Source of the DNA: Penicillus capitatus
Lineage: Eukaryota > Chlorophyta
Direction: 5' to 3'
Assembly: GCA_965649825.1 (NCBI GenBank)
Contig: OZ287706.1
Location: 1-64,000, forward strand
Length of the DNA stretch: 64,000 bases
Shown: positions 34,777 to 46,996 of the stretch, in pieces
How the letters are laid out: each line of letters begins with the position of its first letter
Position numbering within the stretch: position 1 is the stretch's first letter
Translations under genes and position numbers: made by a program
Notes under the pieces: model-generated
Seen by the model: only the letters and a program-made list of their open reading frames with translations
What the model was told of the DNA's origin: nothing
Databases searched by the model: none

Positions 34777-35835
34777 ATGCAGAATTTGTTGTCGGATGAA
34801 AACATCAACTGCGTTGAACGACATAGCGATGCATCCATTGTCGCAGTCGGTACCGCGGATGGCTCGGTAATCCTGCTCGATCCACGTCTGTCGGGACCCC
34901 AAACGCGATGCGCTTTCGACAACGACGTTGAAATCGGCGCCTTGACGTTTCGCCCTGCACATCCACATGCACTGTACATCGCGCGGGCCAAGCAGATCTT
35001 GGAACTGGATACGCGTCGTCTCACACAGTCCACAAATCCCACTCCTGTCTCGAGGTAAGGTGTTCTTCTCTATGAATCCCCTTTCCGAACTCCATCGGTA
35101 TTCTAGCTACCAGATCAGTCATGACGATATTGGTTGTCTCGATTTTGATGAAGAGGGAATATGTATTGCGTCAGCAGATGATCACGGAGATGTTATTGTC
35201 GTGGATGTGACATCTGGAAAGGTTTCCATGCAGTGCACGGCGCATGAGAACATCTGCAGCTGTGTCTGTTTCTCTCCTTGCGCACAGAATGAGCTTTTCA
35301 GCGGCGGACTCGACTGTCACATCAAGAGTTGGGATACGGAACTAGGCGAAATCTTCTGGGAAGAGTCAACACTTTCAGCAGAGAGTCAAGCACAGATGAT
35401 CAATCCACCTATGGTGTTCGACATCACGGTCTCCAACACAAGCCGCTGGCAGGGACTCATGGCAGCTGCCTGCGGAAATGGCGCGATCTACCTCAGGAAC
35501 GAATCGGAAGAGGGATCACACATGTCAGGTGACACCGACAGTGCATCAGTCACTTTTTCAGCAGATTCCTTTTCTGACTGGTAGCCATGTTGGAGAGTGC
35601 GGAAGAGGGACATCGTGCAGCAGCCGCTGCCGTCTGCTTTCTGCAGTCTCATGCCGGACAGAAACTCGTTTCTGGCGGTGCCGACGGCAAAGTCGTGCTG
35701 TGGGATTGGACATCGGCAGATAGACAGATCTCATGGACACGGACAGTGCCTTGCAAAATAAATGCTCTCTCTGACGACGCCGAGAGTCTCTTTGTGGCAA
35801 CCGTCGCCGGTCTCTATCGCCTTCAATTACACTAG
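34777..35835 (+). CDS. WDR53: WDR53-like WD40-repeat protein
   Basis: Exons 34777-35054, 35107-35528 and 35585-35835 join through 52- and 56-bp introns to 316 aa. WD40 blades are clear: SIVAVGTADGSVILLDPRL, IGCLDFDEEGICIASADDHG, ENICSCVCFSPCAQNELFSG (followed by GLDCHIKSWD), a loop blade with QGLMAAACGNGAIYL, and AVCFLQSHAGQKLVSGGADG ending VVLWDW. The blade pattern, with ICSCVCFSP and GGLDCHIKSWD, follows animal WDR53 closely. WDR53 is a DDB1-CUL4 associated factor in animals; its target is not known. The final blade (INALSDDAESLFVATVAGLY) closes the propeller. Confidence 0.85.
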
Positions 35836-36069
35836 AGAGGCAAAAGACGGTGATCGAGGCCCGCCTGCCTTTTCTTCGAGGGAAGCTGAGTGGTGCCACG
35901 TCGGATAATGTCAGACCACGTCGATCTATATAGGAGCATCGTTGTTGCCGTGTCTCGTATATCGGCAACGATGGCTTTCGCTTTCTCTGCACCTTTCTGT
36001 ATAACACCCGTGTTGTAAGAACGGATCTGACCTCCTCTCTTTATTATCTCGTCCGTGCGGCTGTTTTGT

Positions 36070-37237
36070 ATGGCGACGACTGCCAATCTGCCAGTAGCGC
36101 ATCTCTATCGTGACCAAGCCATGCTCTTCCGCCGCTCATCACACCATCCAGGCATTTCTTTCGTGCCACGTCCAGACGTAAGCTCGGGGTCGACATCTTT
36201 CTCGTCTGTATGTCTCGCATGACAGTCCTATCAAGAATCGGGCGTACGCAGGGAGCATCTACTGAAGAGAAAGGCGTACGGTATTGCACTGGGAGCCCAC
36301 AGAGGTCCTTTTCAAATGAGAGTGACGACAGCCATTGACTGCTGATGTTTGTGCAGGGATGGGAAAGAATATCATCCATGGAACAGATGATGTGACAGCA
36401 CGCCGTGAATGGCGCGAAAACACGATCAAGTCTTTCCTCAAAGCTGCTGAATCTGGTGCTTCCTTTATTGAGTTTGACGTTCAAGTGACGAAAGACGGTG
36501 TGCCAATTGTCTTCCACGACGAAAGCATCACGTATAGTACGCCAGACTACTGCCGTTCTGCTCGTGTCCGTGATTTGACGTTCGAAGAATTCTGCGCCAT
36601 CGGGCAGCATCAAGACCAAGAGTCGCCCGACCATCCTTCGAAACGCACAGCCCTCTTCAGGAATGATGGGACTGGTACAAAAGAGTGGAAGTGTGAGGAC
36701 GAAGACAGATTACCCAGTTTGCAAGACGTCTTTCATCACATGCCAGACTATGTGGATTTCAACATCGAGGTTAAGACGTTCACAGATACCTCTCAAAAAT
36801 CGACGTCGGCTGAAGAGATCGAATTCGTGATCACTGCCATCCTCAATGTCGTGAATCTTTTTACGGAGACTCGCTCTGTTGTCTTCTCCTCCTTCGATCC
36901 AGATGTGGTGCAGAAGCTGAAGTGCATGCAGCCCCATGCAACGATGTTTCTGAGCGAAGGCGATGCTGATGATCACATCGATCCTAGAAGGACCAGCTTC
37001 GCAGCAGCTGTGCAGTGGGCGCACATCAATGGATTGGATGGCATTGTTTTGCACTCGAATGTTCTGCGACAACAGCAAGACGTTGTGAGAGAGGCATCTG
37101 CACTTGGTTTGACTGTGATGACGTATGGGACGGACAACGATGATCACGACTGGGTCGTAACACAGTTTTGTCTGGGAGTCTATGGAGCCATCGTCGACGA
37201 TGTTGCCGGCATCGCCAGAAAACTGTTTGGCTCTTGA
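36070..37237 (+). CDS. Glycerophosphodiester phosphodiesterase, plant GDPD type
   Basis: Exons 36070-36177, 36226-36304 and 36357-37237 join through 48- and 52-bp introns to 355 aa. Catalytic features: HRG in ALGAHRGMGKN (first His), the EN of WRENTIKSF, metal-binding Glu and Asp in IEFDVQVTKDGVPIVFHD, whose His is the second catalytic His, and DFNIEVKTF. The layout and the conserved SSFDPDVVQKLKCMQ resemble plant cytosolic/plastid GDPD1-3. It hydrolyses glycerophosphodiesters to glycerol-3-phosphate plus alcohol, often in phosphate recycling from lipids. A potential polyadenylation signal AATAAA lies at 37327-37332, about 90 bp past the stop. Confidence 0.92.
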
Positions 37238-37374
37238 CTGAGATTCTCAATTCCTATAGATCACTGTGCATTTGTCAGTCGGATAGCCTGTTTCGTTCTT
37301 TTGGTGTCGATTTCATTAATATTACGAATAAATCTGTTAGCTCTGCATGAAAAGATAGAAGATGATACGTGTGT

Positions 37375-39973
37375 TCATCGGTTTGTAATCTTAACTTGAT
37401 CGAGCACAGCAGTGGAGTACTTTGTCAGCTGTCGTATCACCATCGTGGCGTACGACGATGTCGGGAGCCGAAAAGACAGTCGCAATGCGAGTCGCTCTGC
37501 CTTGTCTTCCGTCTTGGTCCGTTTCTTCTCGCTCTCTTTTCCCGTTTCCATCTTCCTCTTTCCACATGCATTCGTGGTTGAGCTGTCCTCCAATGCATCT
37601 GGATCTTCTGTCTGTGCCTTCTCTCGGTGAAGAACGTCCAAATCGGAGAGAATGAGTTGCTCGTATTCGTCGTCGTATGGAACGATCTCGTGTTCGAAGT
37701 GTGTCGCTCTGCCAATCACTGTCCGATAGTCACCACTCAGTTTCTCAATGCTGAATTCCTTCACTCTATGAGAGCTCTCCGTCAAGGATACGTCATCTGC
37801 ATTGGCAATCTCATGATACATCTGCTTTATTTCGTTCTCTGGGTAGGTGATGGAACCACCTGGCAGAGGCAGGACAACATCCGATAGCGAATATCTGTTA
37901 AACAGTCCGTCGCTCCTTTGTGAGTCTTGCTGGTTGTCTGCATGGGGATGTACCTCTCGGACACAATGTCTTCTTCTGTCAGATGTCTGACGGAGATGAG
38001 GCGATTCCCTGTCGTCTTTCTCTTCTTTGCATTCGCTCCCGGTTCCTCTGCAAAGACGAGATCTCCCTCCAAGACTCTATAAGAGAGGTCACAGATGGTC
38101 ACTGGACAGAATGTTTACCTGTGCGCTCCAAAGCGAGCGATGCGTTCTGAAACTACGCGATTCCATACATAGCTTTGATAGGCATGGGCATAGAGCGTCC
38201 GAGTGTTCCGTCCGATTCTGTTGATGGAGGAGAGATGCTGTTCCTCTCCCAGTTCAACGTAGCCTTGCAACAGTGCCCGTTCGCTGTGTGCATTTCTGGG
38301 CAAGATGGCCAGAGCCTTCTACACAACAAACACTCAGTGGAGGGCAGATAATCGGAGACAAGTACTAACTGCCATGTCTCCAGCCAAGTAATGCTCTTTG
38401 GCAGCGGCCGTTTCCTCATCGTCAGATGCATTCGGCTGTAGGATCAACTGGGCAGCTCCTTTCCAATCACCCTTCAGCAGTGCACATCCCACTAGATGCG
38501 TTGGATTTCCTTGACCGAATCTTTGGAGTCCAAAGTAATTGACAAATCCATTCTGTTTAAGACTCTCACAGCAAGCACGAACCTGACAGAGAAGACAGAG
38601 GTTGAGAAATGTTGGACAAAGACACATAAACAAGTGAAGCTGTTGTCTAGTCATGCTGTCCGAAGATTAACTAAGAGAGATAGAGAGAGCGCATTGGTCG
38701 TCTTGCAGAACGCGAAGACAGACCAATGCAATGTCCAACTCCCTTCTCGTTCTTCGATTAAGTCCCATATGCCTTCCAGAAATGAAATCCCCTCAGAGAC
38801 GCACTTGCTCGGGTGTCGCATCGCGAACATCTCGCAGTATGATTTGAAACTGGTTTCCCAGAAGATCGCCAACGTATAGATTCTCATTGGAAGGAGCGAA
38901 GTTCCCCACTTGGATGTGCTTCAATCTGTCCAAAGCGTAATGCTTATGTATGCGTACATTTTGCATTGTTGTGACCTTGTGTTCAGTTTGGCCAAAGCAG
39001 TGATGTCGACATTCTGTCCGGCAACTCGCTGAGTGGTGATGCCTCGTTTATCTTTGGTCCCTGCACAGCGAATATATGCTCCAAACTGAAAAAGGCAACA
39101 GTAGAAACCTGCAATACGAAAAACGGTCGGCGGAATATGCAGCTCTCTGGCAATTACATTCAGTGCCACTTGGTTATCCGTATTCTCTTTGTACAGCACA
39201 AAATGTAGATATCGACATTCTTCCCCTTGCGCATCTATTTTGCACAGGGACACACCATCTGTTCAGGAAAAGTGTGAGAATGGAGGTTTCACTTCTGTTC
39301 CGGTGATGCTGCCGTTTCCTGTTCTTCCAGCCCATCTACATCATCACAAGTGATGATCCTGCAGACAGAAGAGAAGAGGCAAAAGGACCATTTTCTTTGC
39401 CTTTGAGAGAAGGGCAATTCGAATAAAGGTCTCCTGTGTTTCTCCCTTCTTTACAGCTTCGCTTGCTAGAGGTGGAAATCCAGTCAGATCCCGCTTGCAA
39501 AACATGTGAATCTCCTACTCATGACCACACTCATGGCCAATCATACCTGCTGCTTCATTACCGTCCGCTTTGCCTTGTCAGGGACAGGTCCCACTTCAAT
39601 GAACTCTGTATCTGTTGAAGTTTCTGCGCTAGACAGTGCTCTCAGCTTTTCTGCATTCTCTTCTCCGACCAGGAGCCCGAACTCATCGATTGCAGCTGAG
39701 ACAGGATCTTCAGACTTCGATGCACTGTCCAGCGATTGTTTTCCTTCTGATACATCGAATGCAGGAGGAAGATCCACTGACGTGAGACGAACGATGTTTT
39801 CGTCCAGATCGATCTCGTTGACGTGAAAGTCCCGCCACCTCCACGGACAGAACTGTTGTCGCTATCGTCTCAAACTCTAAGAGCAATGCGTACGTGTGTT
39901 TCATTATGGCGGTGAATCCTGGATAGTCGTCGGCGAAAGCGCTGATCCCGACATCTGCTTCACTTACGGCCAT
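37375..39973 (-). CDS. PUS7: tRNA/mRNA pseudouridine synthase PUS7 (TruD family)
   Basis: Starts MAVSEADVGISAFADDYPGF (39973) and continues after an intron with RWRDFHVNEIDLDENIVRL. The catalytic block is CAGTKDKRGITTQRVAG near 39040, with the conserved Asp of TKDKR as nucleophile. Further TruD motifs: NGFVNYFGLQRFGQGNPTHL near 38520 and SLYAHAYQSYVWNRVVSERI near 38190. The C-terminal exon (37821-37375) covers the rest of the TRUD domain and a Lys/Glu-rich insert before SYATMVIRQLTKYST. PUS7 modifies uridine in tRNAs, snRNAs and mRNAs, in nucleus and cytosol. Several internal exon ends are approximate. Confidence 0.92.
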
Positions 39974-40583
39974 TCTGCGTGGTCGTCGACACCTCGACGA
40001 CGGAGGGCGACGCAGAAACCTGTTCGGTGTGCTAATGAGAGCAATCATTTATGCGAAGAATGCCACTCTAAGATTTGTTGAAGTCTATACCGATTGCTCT
40101 CGGCCATCTTGTGTCGGAACTGTTCTAGACGACCGCCGGCGTCTGATCCAAATTAAGGTTCGGAAACGTAAGATGTATTGAACCTGCTCGTGCGATCATG
40201 AAGGTCTCAGATGCAAAGGATTCGAGTGGGATGTGAGAGAAAAAGCATGTATCATCATCCATGGCAGTTGTCCATCTACCTAGAAAGGCAACAGCGGTGC
40301 GTTAGTCCTGAGAGGAGACCTCGCCTGCCGGATGCACATGCTTTCTTTTGGGTCACAACAGAGAACGGAGTGCTGCGTCTCCTTACCCATCCACTACTGA
40401 GGACTTTCGCTTTGGTTAAACTGGATCAAATGTTTGAAACAGGAGATAATGCATAACGTGCTGTCGCATCAACAAGGCTCTCACAAAGAAAATGCCTGAT
40501 GCTAAGAATTAGTGACCCTTTCAAAGTTCAGAACACTAGCTAAATGGGCCGCTTGAAGATTCGAAGAGTCCACGTGCAACAAG
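39974..40583. other. Intergenic region
   Basis: 610 bp upstream of PUS7 and downstream of the first VPS62-like gene. I see only short chance frames and no RNA gene or repeat. Confidence 0.35.
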
Positions 40584-41287
40584 TTATCTTTTTTTCGCAA
40601 GGCGCCTTAGTTTCTTCTCGACAAAGGGCAAGAGAACTCTGTCTCGTGGTTTTACGGAAAAATTGGACACAGGTTGAATGGTGTCGTAGATCACGACTCC
40701 TGGTCTGAGCTCCACTTTCTGTGCAGGAACAAAAGCGTCTGGAGCAATAAGAATCGCCCTTCCATTGCAACTCGCGCAATCATTTGCTAGTCCTAGTATC
40801 CTGGGGACCGTTCCTTTTGATGGATACGTAGCATGCGATCCGTAAGCAATGTACACGACCAAGGCTCCATCCTTATTGAATTCACATTCCTGCCACTTTT
40901 TCCACATTCCTTGTCCCGAACCGTGAGCCTTGAAGTACACCCACACCGGTTCGTGCGATTCAACATCAAACAAGACATGAATGCCCTCAACATCATGCTT
41001 GTGATAACCTAGATAGCAGTCGTTTTCAGAACATCGAGCTGTCCGTTCAGGGCGACAACACCTAGTGCTTTGGATTTCGAAGAAACGCCGAAGAGGCCAA
41101 TGGCTAGATTGTCTCTGAAATAGAACTGGTACTGTTCGCAGTAGAACTCGACACCGTTGGACGATGCGTGTGTTCCTATCGCGACGAAACACGGATGTGG
41201 TGTTGCATTTTGACGGTCGTCGTGCCACTCAGGAAAACGCGTTTCCTTTGGATGGAATCTCAGTTCGAGGCCTTTAGACAAGCTCAT
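40584..41287 (-). CDS. VPS62/DUF946-like protein, tandem copy A
   Basis: Exons 41287-41062 and 41008-40584 join across a 53-bp phase-1 intron to 216 aa. Exon 1 has the shared opening GLELRFHPKE and the paired-aromatic block EFYCEQYQFYFRDNLAIGL. Exon 2 starts at the intron inside LG|YHKHDVEG, then VYFKAHGSGQGMWKKW, GALVVYIAYGSHATYP and RILGLANDCA. The motifs HDVEG, SHATYP and LANDR-like are those of the VPS62 domain, named after a yeast vacuolar sorting mutant; its biochemical role is unknown. No signal peptide is seen. Copy A has diverged most at the ND(R/C) site, having Cys instead of Arg, and ends in a basic tail. Confidence 0.82.
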
Positions 41288-41559
41288 AATGCATGCAGTA
41301 ACGCCTTCACTTACAAGAAATCGTACAGTCCATTCCACAGCCTTACAGATAAATGATGTCACCGCACAACAAAAAGATGGGTTCAAGCATGTTAAGAAAA
41401 TGTAAGGACGCTCGTCCGTGTGAGAAAACTGGAAAGAGTGGAATTCAAGCTTCGATGACGTGTCTGTAGAATGAAAAAAGGTCTGTCTGTCATGGACCGA
41501 TCCATAACTGCGTTTCTGCCATGACAGATTGTGTTGTAAAATGATGATGCAGATGCAGA

Positions 41560-42308
41560 TTAAGCATATTGCGCTCTTCCGCGTGCAACAATTTTCCTTT
41601 GGAAAAAGGGGAAACACGTGCGCTCTCCGGCAGAGATCGAAATGTTTGCCAGCCACGGAATCTGGTCCTCCAGCTTATAGGGCTTCTTAACCGCGTTCTG
41701 TGTCGCTGAGACATGGACACAATGACTGTCCGAGATGGGTACGCGTCGACCTCTATCTGATGTTCGGTCATTAGCGAATCCAAAGATGCGACGGAAGTAG
41801 CCAGCTTTATAGTACGTCGCATGTGAATTCACAGCAAAGTAAACGATCAGCGCACCATTTGCTGTTTTCCTACATTGTTCCCACGGTTTCCATTCTCCCT
41901 GACCAAAACCGTGAGCTTTGTAGTAAACATGGCGCGGTTCTTTGGTCTTCGGATCAAAGAGGATGTAAACGCCTTCGACATCATGAGGATGATAGCCTAG
42001 GAAAACCAAGAAAACTCCTATGTCAGCAATGCGGTGCTGTGGCGGAAGAATCTCTTACCAAGGCAAGCGCAGCGCATAAGAAGATGACAATGTCCCCATA
42101 GTGCCCAGAGTCCGATGGATTCATTCTGTTCGAAGTAGAATTGATAGCCGACGCAGTCGTATTCGATGCCGTCAGAGTATCTGTGCTTTCCTATGTTGAC
42201 ATAGCAAGGGTGTTCCCAGTTGGTTTTTTCATCTCCGGGAATTCTTGTTGGATATCCCGACTCAAGCGGATGGAATCGGAGTTCCAATCCCTGTGGCAAG
42301 TGTTCCAT
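41560..42308 (-). CDS. VPS62/DUF946-like protein, tandem copy B
   Basis: Exons 42308-42059 and 41996-41560 join across a 62-bp phase-1 intron to 228 aa. The intron interrupts the same Gly codon as in copies A and C. Motifs: GLELRFHPLESGYPT, IEYDCVGYQFYFEQNESIGL, then LGYHPHDVEGVYILFDPKTK, VYYKAHGFGQGEWKPW, GALIVYFAVNSHATYY and RIFGFANDRTSDRGRRV. It is closer to copy C than to A over exon 2. Function is unknown beyond family membership. The gene sits between its two paralogues in the same orientation, as expected from unequal crossing over. Confidence 0.83.
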
Positions 42309-43141
42309 GATGCTGGTGGATGGGAGAGAAGAAACAAGGTGCTGCGAGTATTTAACGAGACTGCCTTTGAAGAAGACGACGTAAAGTTCTCGAGTGTTTG
42401 CAAGACAATGCGGACAATCAGGGTATTTGTCGGCTTTTATACGTTCACAGCACGGAAACGACAGCTGAGCTGCGTGGAGAACAGACGCTGTCGAAAATAG
42501 ACACTGGCAGGCGAGGCACGGCAGCCCGTAGTATCATCATCAGCACGGCTGTGGTAGAGCGAAGCTCGTGTCTCGCCCATACAGTCAGATCGTTACATTT
42601 GTGGCGTGGCGGAGAACAATTCGTGCTGTCAATGACTAATATATCAAGAATGCTGCATGCAAATGAACAAGACACCTTTGCACGAAGCTATCTCGCAACA
42701 TACTGCTAAATCAGCTGCGACAAAGTAGGACAAGCAGCTTCGCTGGAATGATTGCATTTGTCGAGGCCAATCCCAGACGATGGACGATGGATGACCCCGT
42801 GAGATTTCTGCTACTTCCCTTTGCCGAGGCCTGGATTCACAATTTGAGCGTGCGAAACGCGAAAGTGAGACCGAAATCTGCTTGAGAATCACAGAAGCAC
42901 AGCTTCGGAGCTTACAACAGTGTTCAAGATGTATGTACGGAATCATGCACACAAAAGTCGTTGAAAAACGGTACAGATAGCTGGCGACAGATCGGAAGGG
43001 GGACACGAATTCCATTGTGGAGCTGCAGGTGTCGATTAATGCTCCGATAAACAGGGACAACAAGTAAAGTTTCAGTTGACGTTTGACTGGATGGTGAGAT
43101 AGAAAGGAAACGCATTCTCGTTATCTCTCTACACATACTGC
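42309..43141. other. Spacer between VPS62-like copies B and C
   Basis: 833 bp, against 272 bp between A and B. It has several open but unrecognised frames, the longest at 42644-43063 (-). I found no trace of a fourth VPS62 copy (no HDVEG or SHATYP motif in any frame). Confidence 0.4.
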
Positions 43142-43850
43142 TCATGCCCGTGCTCGAATTTCGTCTTGGACAAGCGGCAAATGCATACGCTCTCTGTCAG
43201 AAATCGATTCATTCGAGATTCTTGGAATGGTATTATAGATACGAATTCCATCACCGAAGTCCTCATTGGGAGCTGCGATGCAGTTCCTGTTCTTGATTCT
43301 CACTGCTCGACCACCATCTTCGACGCGGTCATTGGCGAGTCCAAAGATTCGGCCAACGTCACCGGAGCGAGGATACGTTGCATGGGAATTTAGCGAGAAA
43401 TAGACAACCAGGGCGCCATCTTCGGTCTTCTGACATTCATCCCAATGCATCCAGACTCCCTGACCGAGGCCATGCGCTTTGTAGTAAACATGGCGAGGCT
43501 CTTTGGTCTCTTGGTCAAAAAGGATGTAAATACCCTCGACATCGTGTCGGTGGTACCCTAGAATCCAAAGAAAACGTCATCGACGGAACAACTGTGACAA
43601 GAAGCGGGATCGTACCTAGAGCCTCTGACCATGGAAAGACACCTCCTAGTCCGATAGCTCTGTTGTACTGGAAATAGAACTGGTAGCCAAGACAGCGGTA
43701 GACGACGCCATCGGCAAATTCATGTTTTCCTTTGTTGAAGAAGCACGGATATTCCATTTTACTCTCGCGGTCCTCTGCGCGATACCACGTCGGAAAATCT
43801 TGCTCATCGGGATGGAAACGGAGTTCGAGGCCGCTGGGTAAATTCTGCAT
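43142..43850 (-). CDS. VPS62/DUF946-like protein, tandem copy C
   Basis: Exons 43850-43616 and 43557-43142 join across a 58-bp phase-1 intron to 216 aa, the same length as copy A. Motifs in order: GLELRFHPDEQDFPTW, VVYRCLGYQFYFQYNRAIGL, LG|YHRHDVEGIYILFDQETK, VYYKAHGLGQGVWMHW, GALVVYFSLNSHATYP, RIFGLANDRVEDGGRAV and a C-terminal IYNTIPRISNESISDRER. Being the upstream-most member of the array, it may carry the ancestral promoter. What the protein does is unknown. Confidence 0.83.
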
Positions 43851-45639
43851 GGCGAAAAGCTAAGACGCGTGTGAATAGAATAAATGCTCTGTACGAAGGA
43901 GAATTAAAGGCACGAGAACGATTGAAAACGGACATGAATAGGGATTCACTTCTTCGTTTTTAAAGGGGAGTTGTGCCCGAAGGACGCTTCCGCGAACATG
44001 CGATGCGTCAATACTGTTATGGTCGTGTCAATGGCCGCGTATGCGGGAAGCTGCTCGAACACTGGTTTTTTTTTTTTGAATGCTTGCGTGGAAACGCGTA
44101 TGTCCAAATGGCAACACTAGAGAGCTTTCCTCACCACGTTCTGATCAAGAAAAGAATGGACAAAGGCTAAAAGGCCATGCACAGCTGGGTTGCTTTTTTG
44201 TTTAATGGGCTGTTGCATTGTGCTTCTTCTAGTTCCTGCTTCTCTCTGTGAGATTTGTGCCAGTGTTAAAGACATCTGTCGCCGACTTGAATTTTGCATT
44301 CCTGACCGAATTGGTTACAAGTTGCAGTGCAACATCCTTGCCTGTAACGCTGGTTGACATGTCGAAGACATGTGTCGCCGCTCCTTTGAACAGTTGTTGC
44401 CTCTTCGTTGTGGATGCAAGCAAATTCACTTCTCTTCGCCATTTTGTTTGTACAGCGATGCTAGGCTTGATGCGTCAACATTGTTATCAAGCGTTGCGGA
44501 AGGAGTGAGTGAACAGCCACTCGCAACAAGGCAGAAGATAAGTTTATTCTGGTGTATCACATGCAATTCATCAGACAACAGGAGTTTACCGTTGCAAGCA
44601 TGCAAGTGTCACATCTTTAGTGCAGAACTCTAATTTCCAAGCGGGTTGCAATTGGCAGGACGAATCCCAGACTATTTTGGTACTCAATCGCACAGCTCCT
44701 TCGTCCATCGTTCTGGTCCTGTGTCTGTCATCTCCGAAGCTTTGCCTCTAACATGTTATCACAAAGTCATGGCACCGTCGCCCGCTGCAAGTTTGCGGGT
44801 CATTGAACAAGTATGTCGATCCTTACAGATTTTCTCTCTCTCCCGAAGAGATCTCGAATTTCACTAAAATGTTGTCAGTGAGAATGTGTGAGACACGGCA
44901 ATGTAGTAGTGGAGAGTCCAGAATTCGACGTCTCCTCTCTGGATACAGAGCCAGGGTTCGTCTACCCTTTAGTCACGTTCCGACCATCTTCGATGCGAGT
45001 CCACCATCGGACAAAAGATAACAAATCGACGAAAAAGATCCTAAAGATTCAGCAACGGGATAGCGAGCTGTCTGTCTAGACTTACTGGATAGGGAGGTCC
45101 AACCGAAAGATCATGGAGTCCCACAAAGTGGATTTCGCAAAAGGAATCAGCATTTCTGCTCTGTGTTCATTTCTCGCTGACGATGTGCCTGTCCGGCACT
45201 TCTCTTTTACACGAAATCGTCTACCAAATCAAAACCGCATCGTGATTCTCAATGTCAATTGCCTTCTCTGCACGTGTCAAACATAAACCGTTTGTCTTAA
45301 CAAATAGACTGTTTAATGTATCACACTGGGTCATTACTGTACACCCATCGATCGTTGCGATGCACCAACCATGCATGCCATGATTATCCTTCATGTTCAC
45401 ACAGTACAGCCACGAGAGGTAAGTTAGTCTAGTTGTACATTCGATTAATGAATCTGGATCCAATGAGCCTATTCTTATCGAACCAGATAACTCACTCATT
45501 GTTTCGTGTATCTCACAAGAAACACGTCCTACAGTCGCTTAAACCAGCAGAACCAAGTACTCAATTCCACCATGCAGTAGTCGTCTCAAGCAAGTCTGTT
45601 TGGTACGGACATGTAAACAAGTAACATGCGCTCAGTCGA
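43851..45639. other. Gene-poor region
   Basis: About 1.8 kb upstream of the VPS62-like array. It contains a run of 13 T at 44068-44080 and short open frames on both strands (for example 44248-44508, +), none with a recognisable domain. No RNA gene seen. Confidence 0.35.
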
Positions 45640-46053
45640 TCAACTCGTCGTCCGGACCTCAGCCAACGGCTTAAATAGATATCCAGTCATGTGTCCACGT
45701 CGCCCGAATGTCTGACGGGGCACGAGGCGGTCAGTCGTTGTTCTCTTGAATGTCTCCATGTTCTTTAACGTTTTCTGTGATTCCAGTGAAAGTGCTTGCA
45801 ATGCCGTTCCGTCTGAAAAGCTACGTCGCGAAATGCCAATCAGCCTATCCTCTTCCGTGTTTCGTTTTTTGAATTTGACTGTTGGATTGAGAGCGGCTTG
45901 GAATCTCTTGGCGGCAGTAACGACATACACCACAACACTGAAACTGCGAGGCAAACGAGATGGTGCATCAGCTTGCTCTTCTCTGTTTGAAGCAGCCTCT
46001 CCGTTTTGAGAAGCAGATGTGTTGCTTCTTAACCCGAAAAGATGAAGACACAT
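45640..46053 (-). CDS. Possible unrecognised basic protein, 137 aa
   Basis: ATG at 46053 gives MCLHLFGLRSNTSASQNGEA, then a hydrophobic patch (SFSVVVYVVTAAKRF) and a basic, Ser/Thr-rich remainder (KFKKRNTEEDRLIGISRR). The frame is long for this non-coding stretch, but no family is recognised and the codon use could not be tested. Confidence 0.3.
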   Translation of the reverse strand: MCLHLFGLRSNTSASQNGEAASNREEQADAPSRLPRSFSVVVYVVTAAKRFQAALNPTVKFKKRNTEEDRLIGISRRSFSDGTALQALSLESQKTLKNMETFKRTTTDRLVPRQTFGRRGHMTGYLFKPLAEVRTTS

Positions 46054-46996
46054 GACCGGATGCAAGGCAAGACGGACTCAGGAATTCGAATGGAACTTTC
46101 AAACCGTTCAGTGGTTGGGAGAGCGAGCTCCGCTGAATGCGTTAGACGACCTGATGACGAGATACAATCACATCACTGTAGGTTCGTAAGAGGATGCAGC
46201 TGGAAGGTCCGTCCTCTACCACGAGTCGACTTCTAAGAAGGCAAGGGGCGTAGCTGTTGCGGATGGAACGCGCGGAAGATCAAGGAAGATGATGGTATAC
46301 TTTGTCCGTCATACAGCCATGAGGTTGTCCTTTATGACTCGCTTGCATAGTGACAGTGACGTCTGTGCCTATCTCGGTTTTCAGGGGCGGAAACCTTGAG
46401 ATGTTGTTCAAAGGGTTCCTGCAAAATAAAAAGCCAAACCATGATTATATTCCGCAGCGGGAAGAAAGAGTTCAAGATGCATATCATCGAACAGAGGAAT
46501 GCTAAAGGATAGGATGTCCTGTCGTAGCGAACACCAAAAATCGATCTCGTACCAGCAGTCCTGACAACAGGCACACATGCAGCAGACCTGTCCACGTCGA
46601 ACAGGAGCTCTGTGTGTTTGAAATATATTGCGGCGTCAACGTGGCGATCGAACGGGCACAGGTAGAGCAAATGTGGCGTTCCACAACTCTTTACCATTAT
46701 GTCCGTTGTTAGTACATAACTAACGGATCCAATCGACTATCTTCCCAATGGTTTTGTAAAGGAAAAAGGTTTATGATGCAATCAATGCATTTTACCGTTT
46801 TGACGGTATCATTTCATAATAACTAGACTTAGCATTCGCAGCGATCTCCCACGGCAAGGTCGATAGAACTGCGATAGGTTTTCTCCACGACTTTGATGAC
46901 GAGACCGCCGTGTGGAATGTGAGGGTGACGAAGAGGCGTCGCCTTGCACCTAGAAGGCCAGCGACATAGAATGGTGACGTCAAGGTGAAGATCGTC
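46054..46996. other. Intergenic region
   Basis: About 940 bp with no supported gene, RNA or repeat. It includes the 3' flank of the alanine-rich gene. Confidence 0.35.

Noticed and set aside
34450-34968. Minus-strand open frame of 172 codons
   Set aside because: It overlaps the start of the WDR53-like gene and shows no domain; composition looks like chance.
35832-36086. Minus-strand open frame of 84 codons
   Set aside because: It opens at a non-ATG codon, overlaps the GDPD start, and has no family or splice support.
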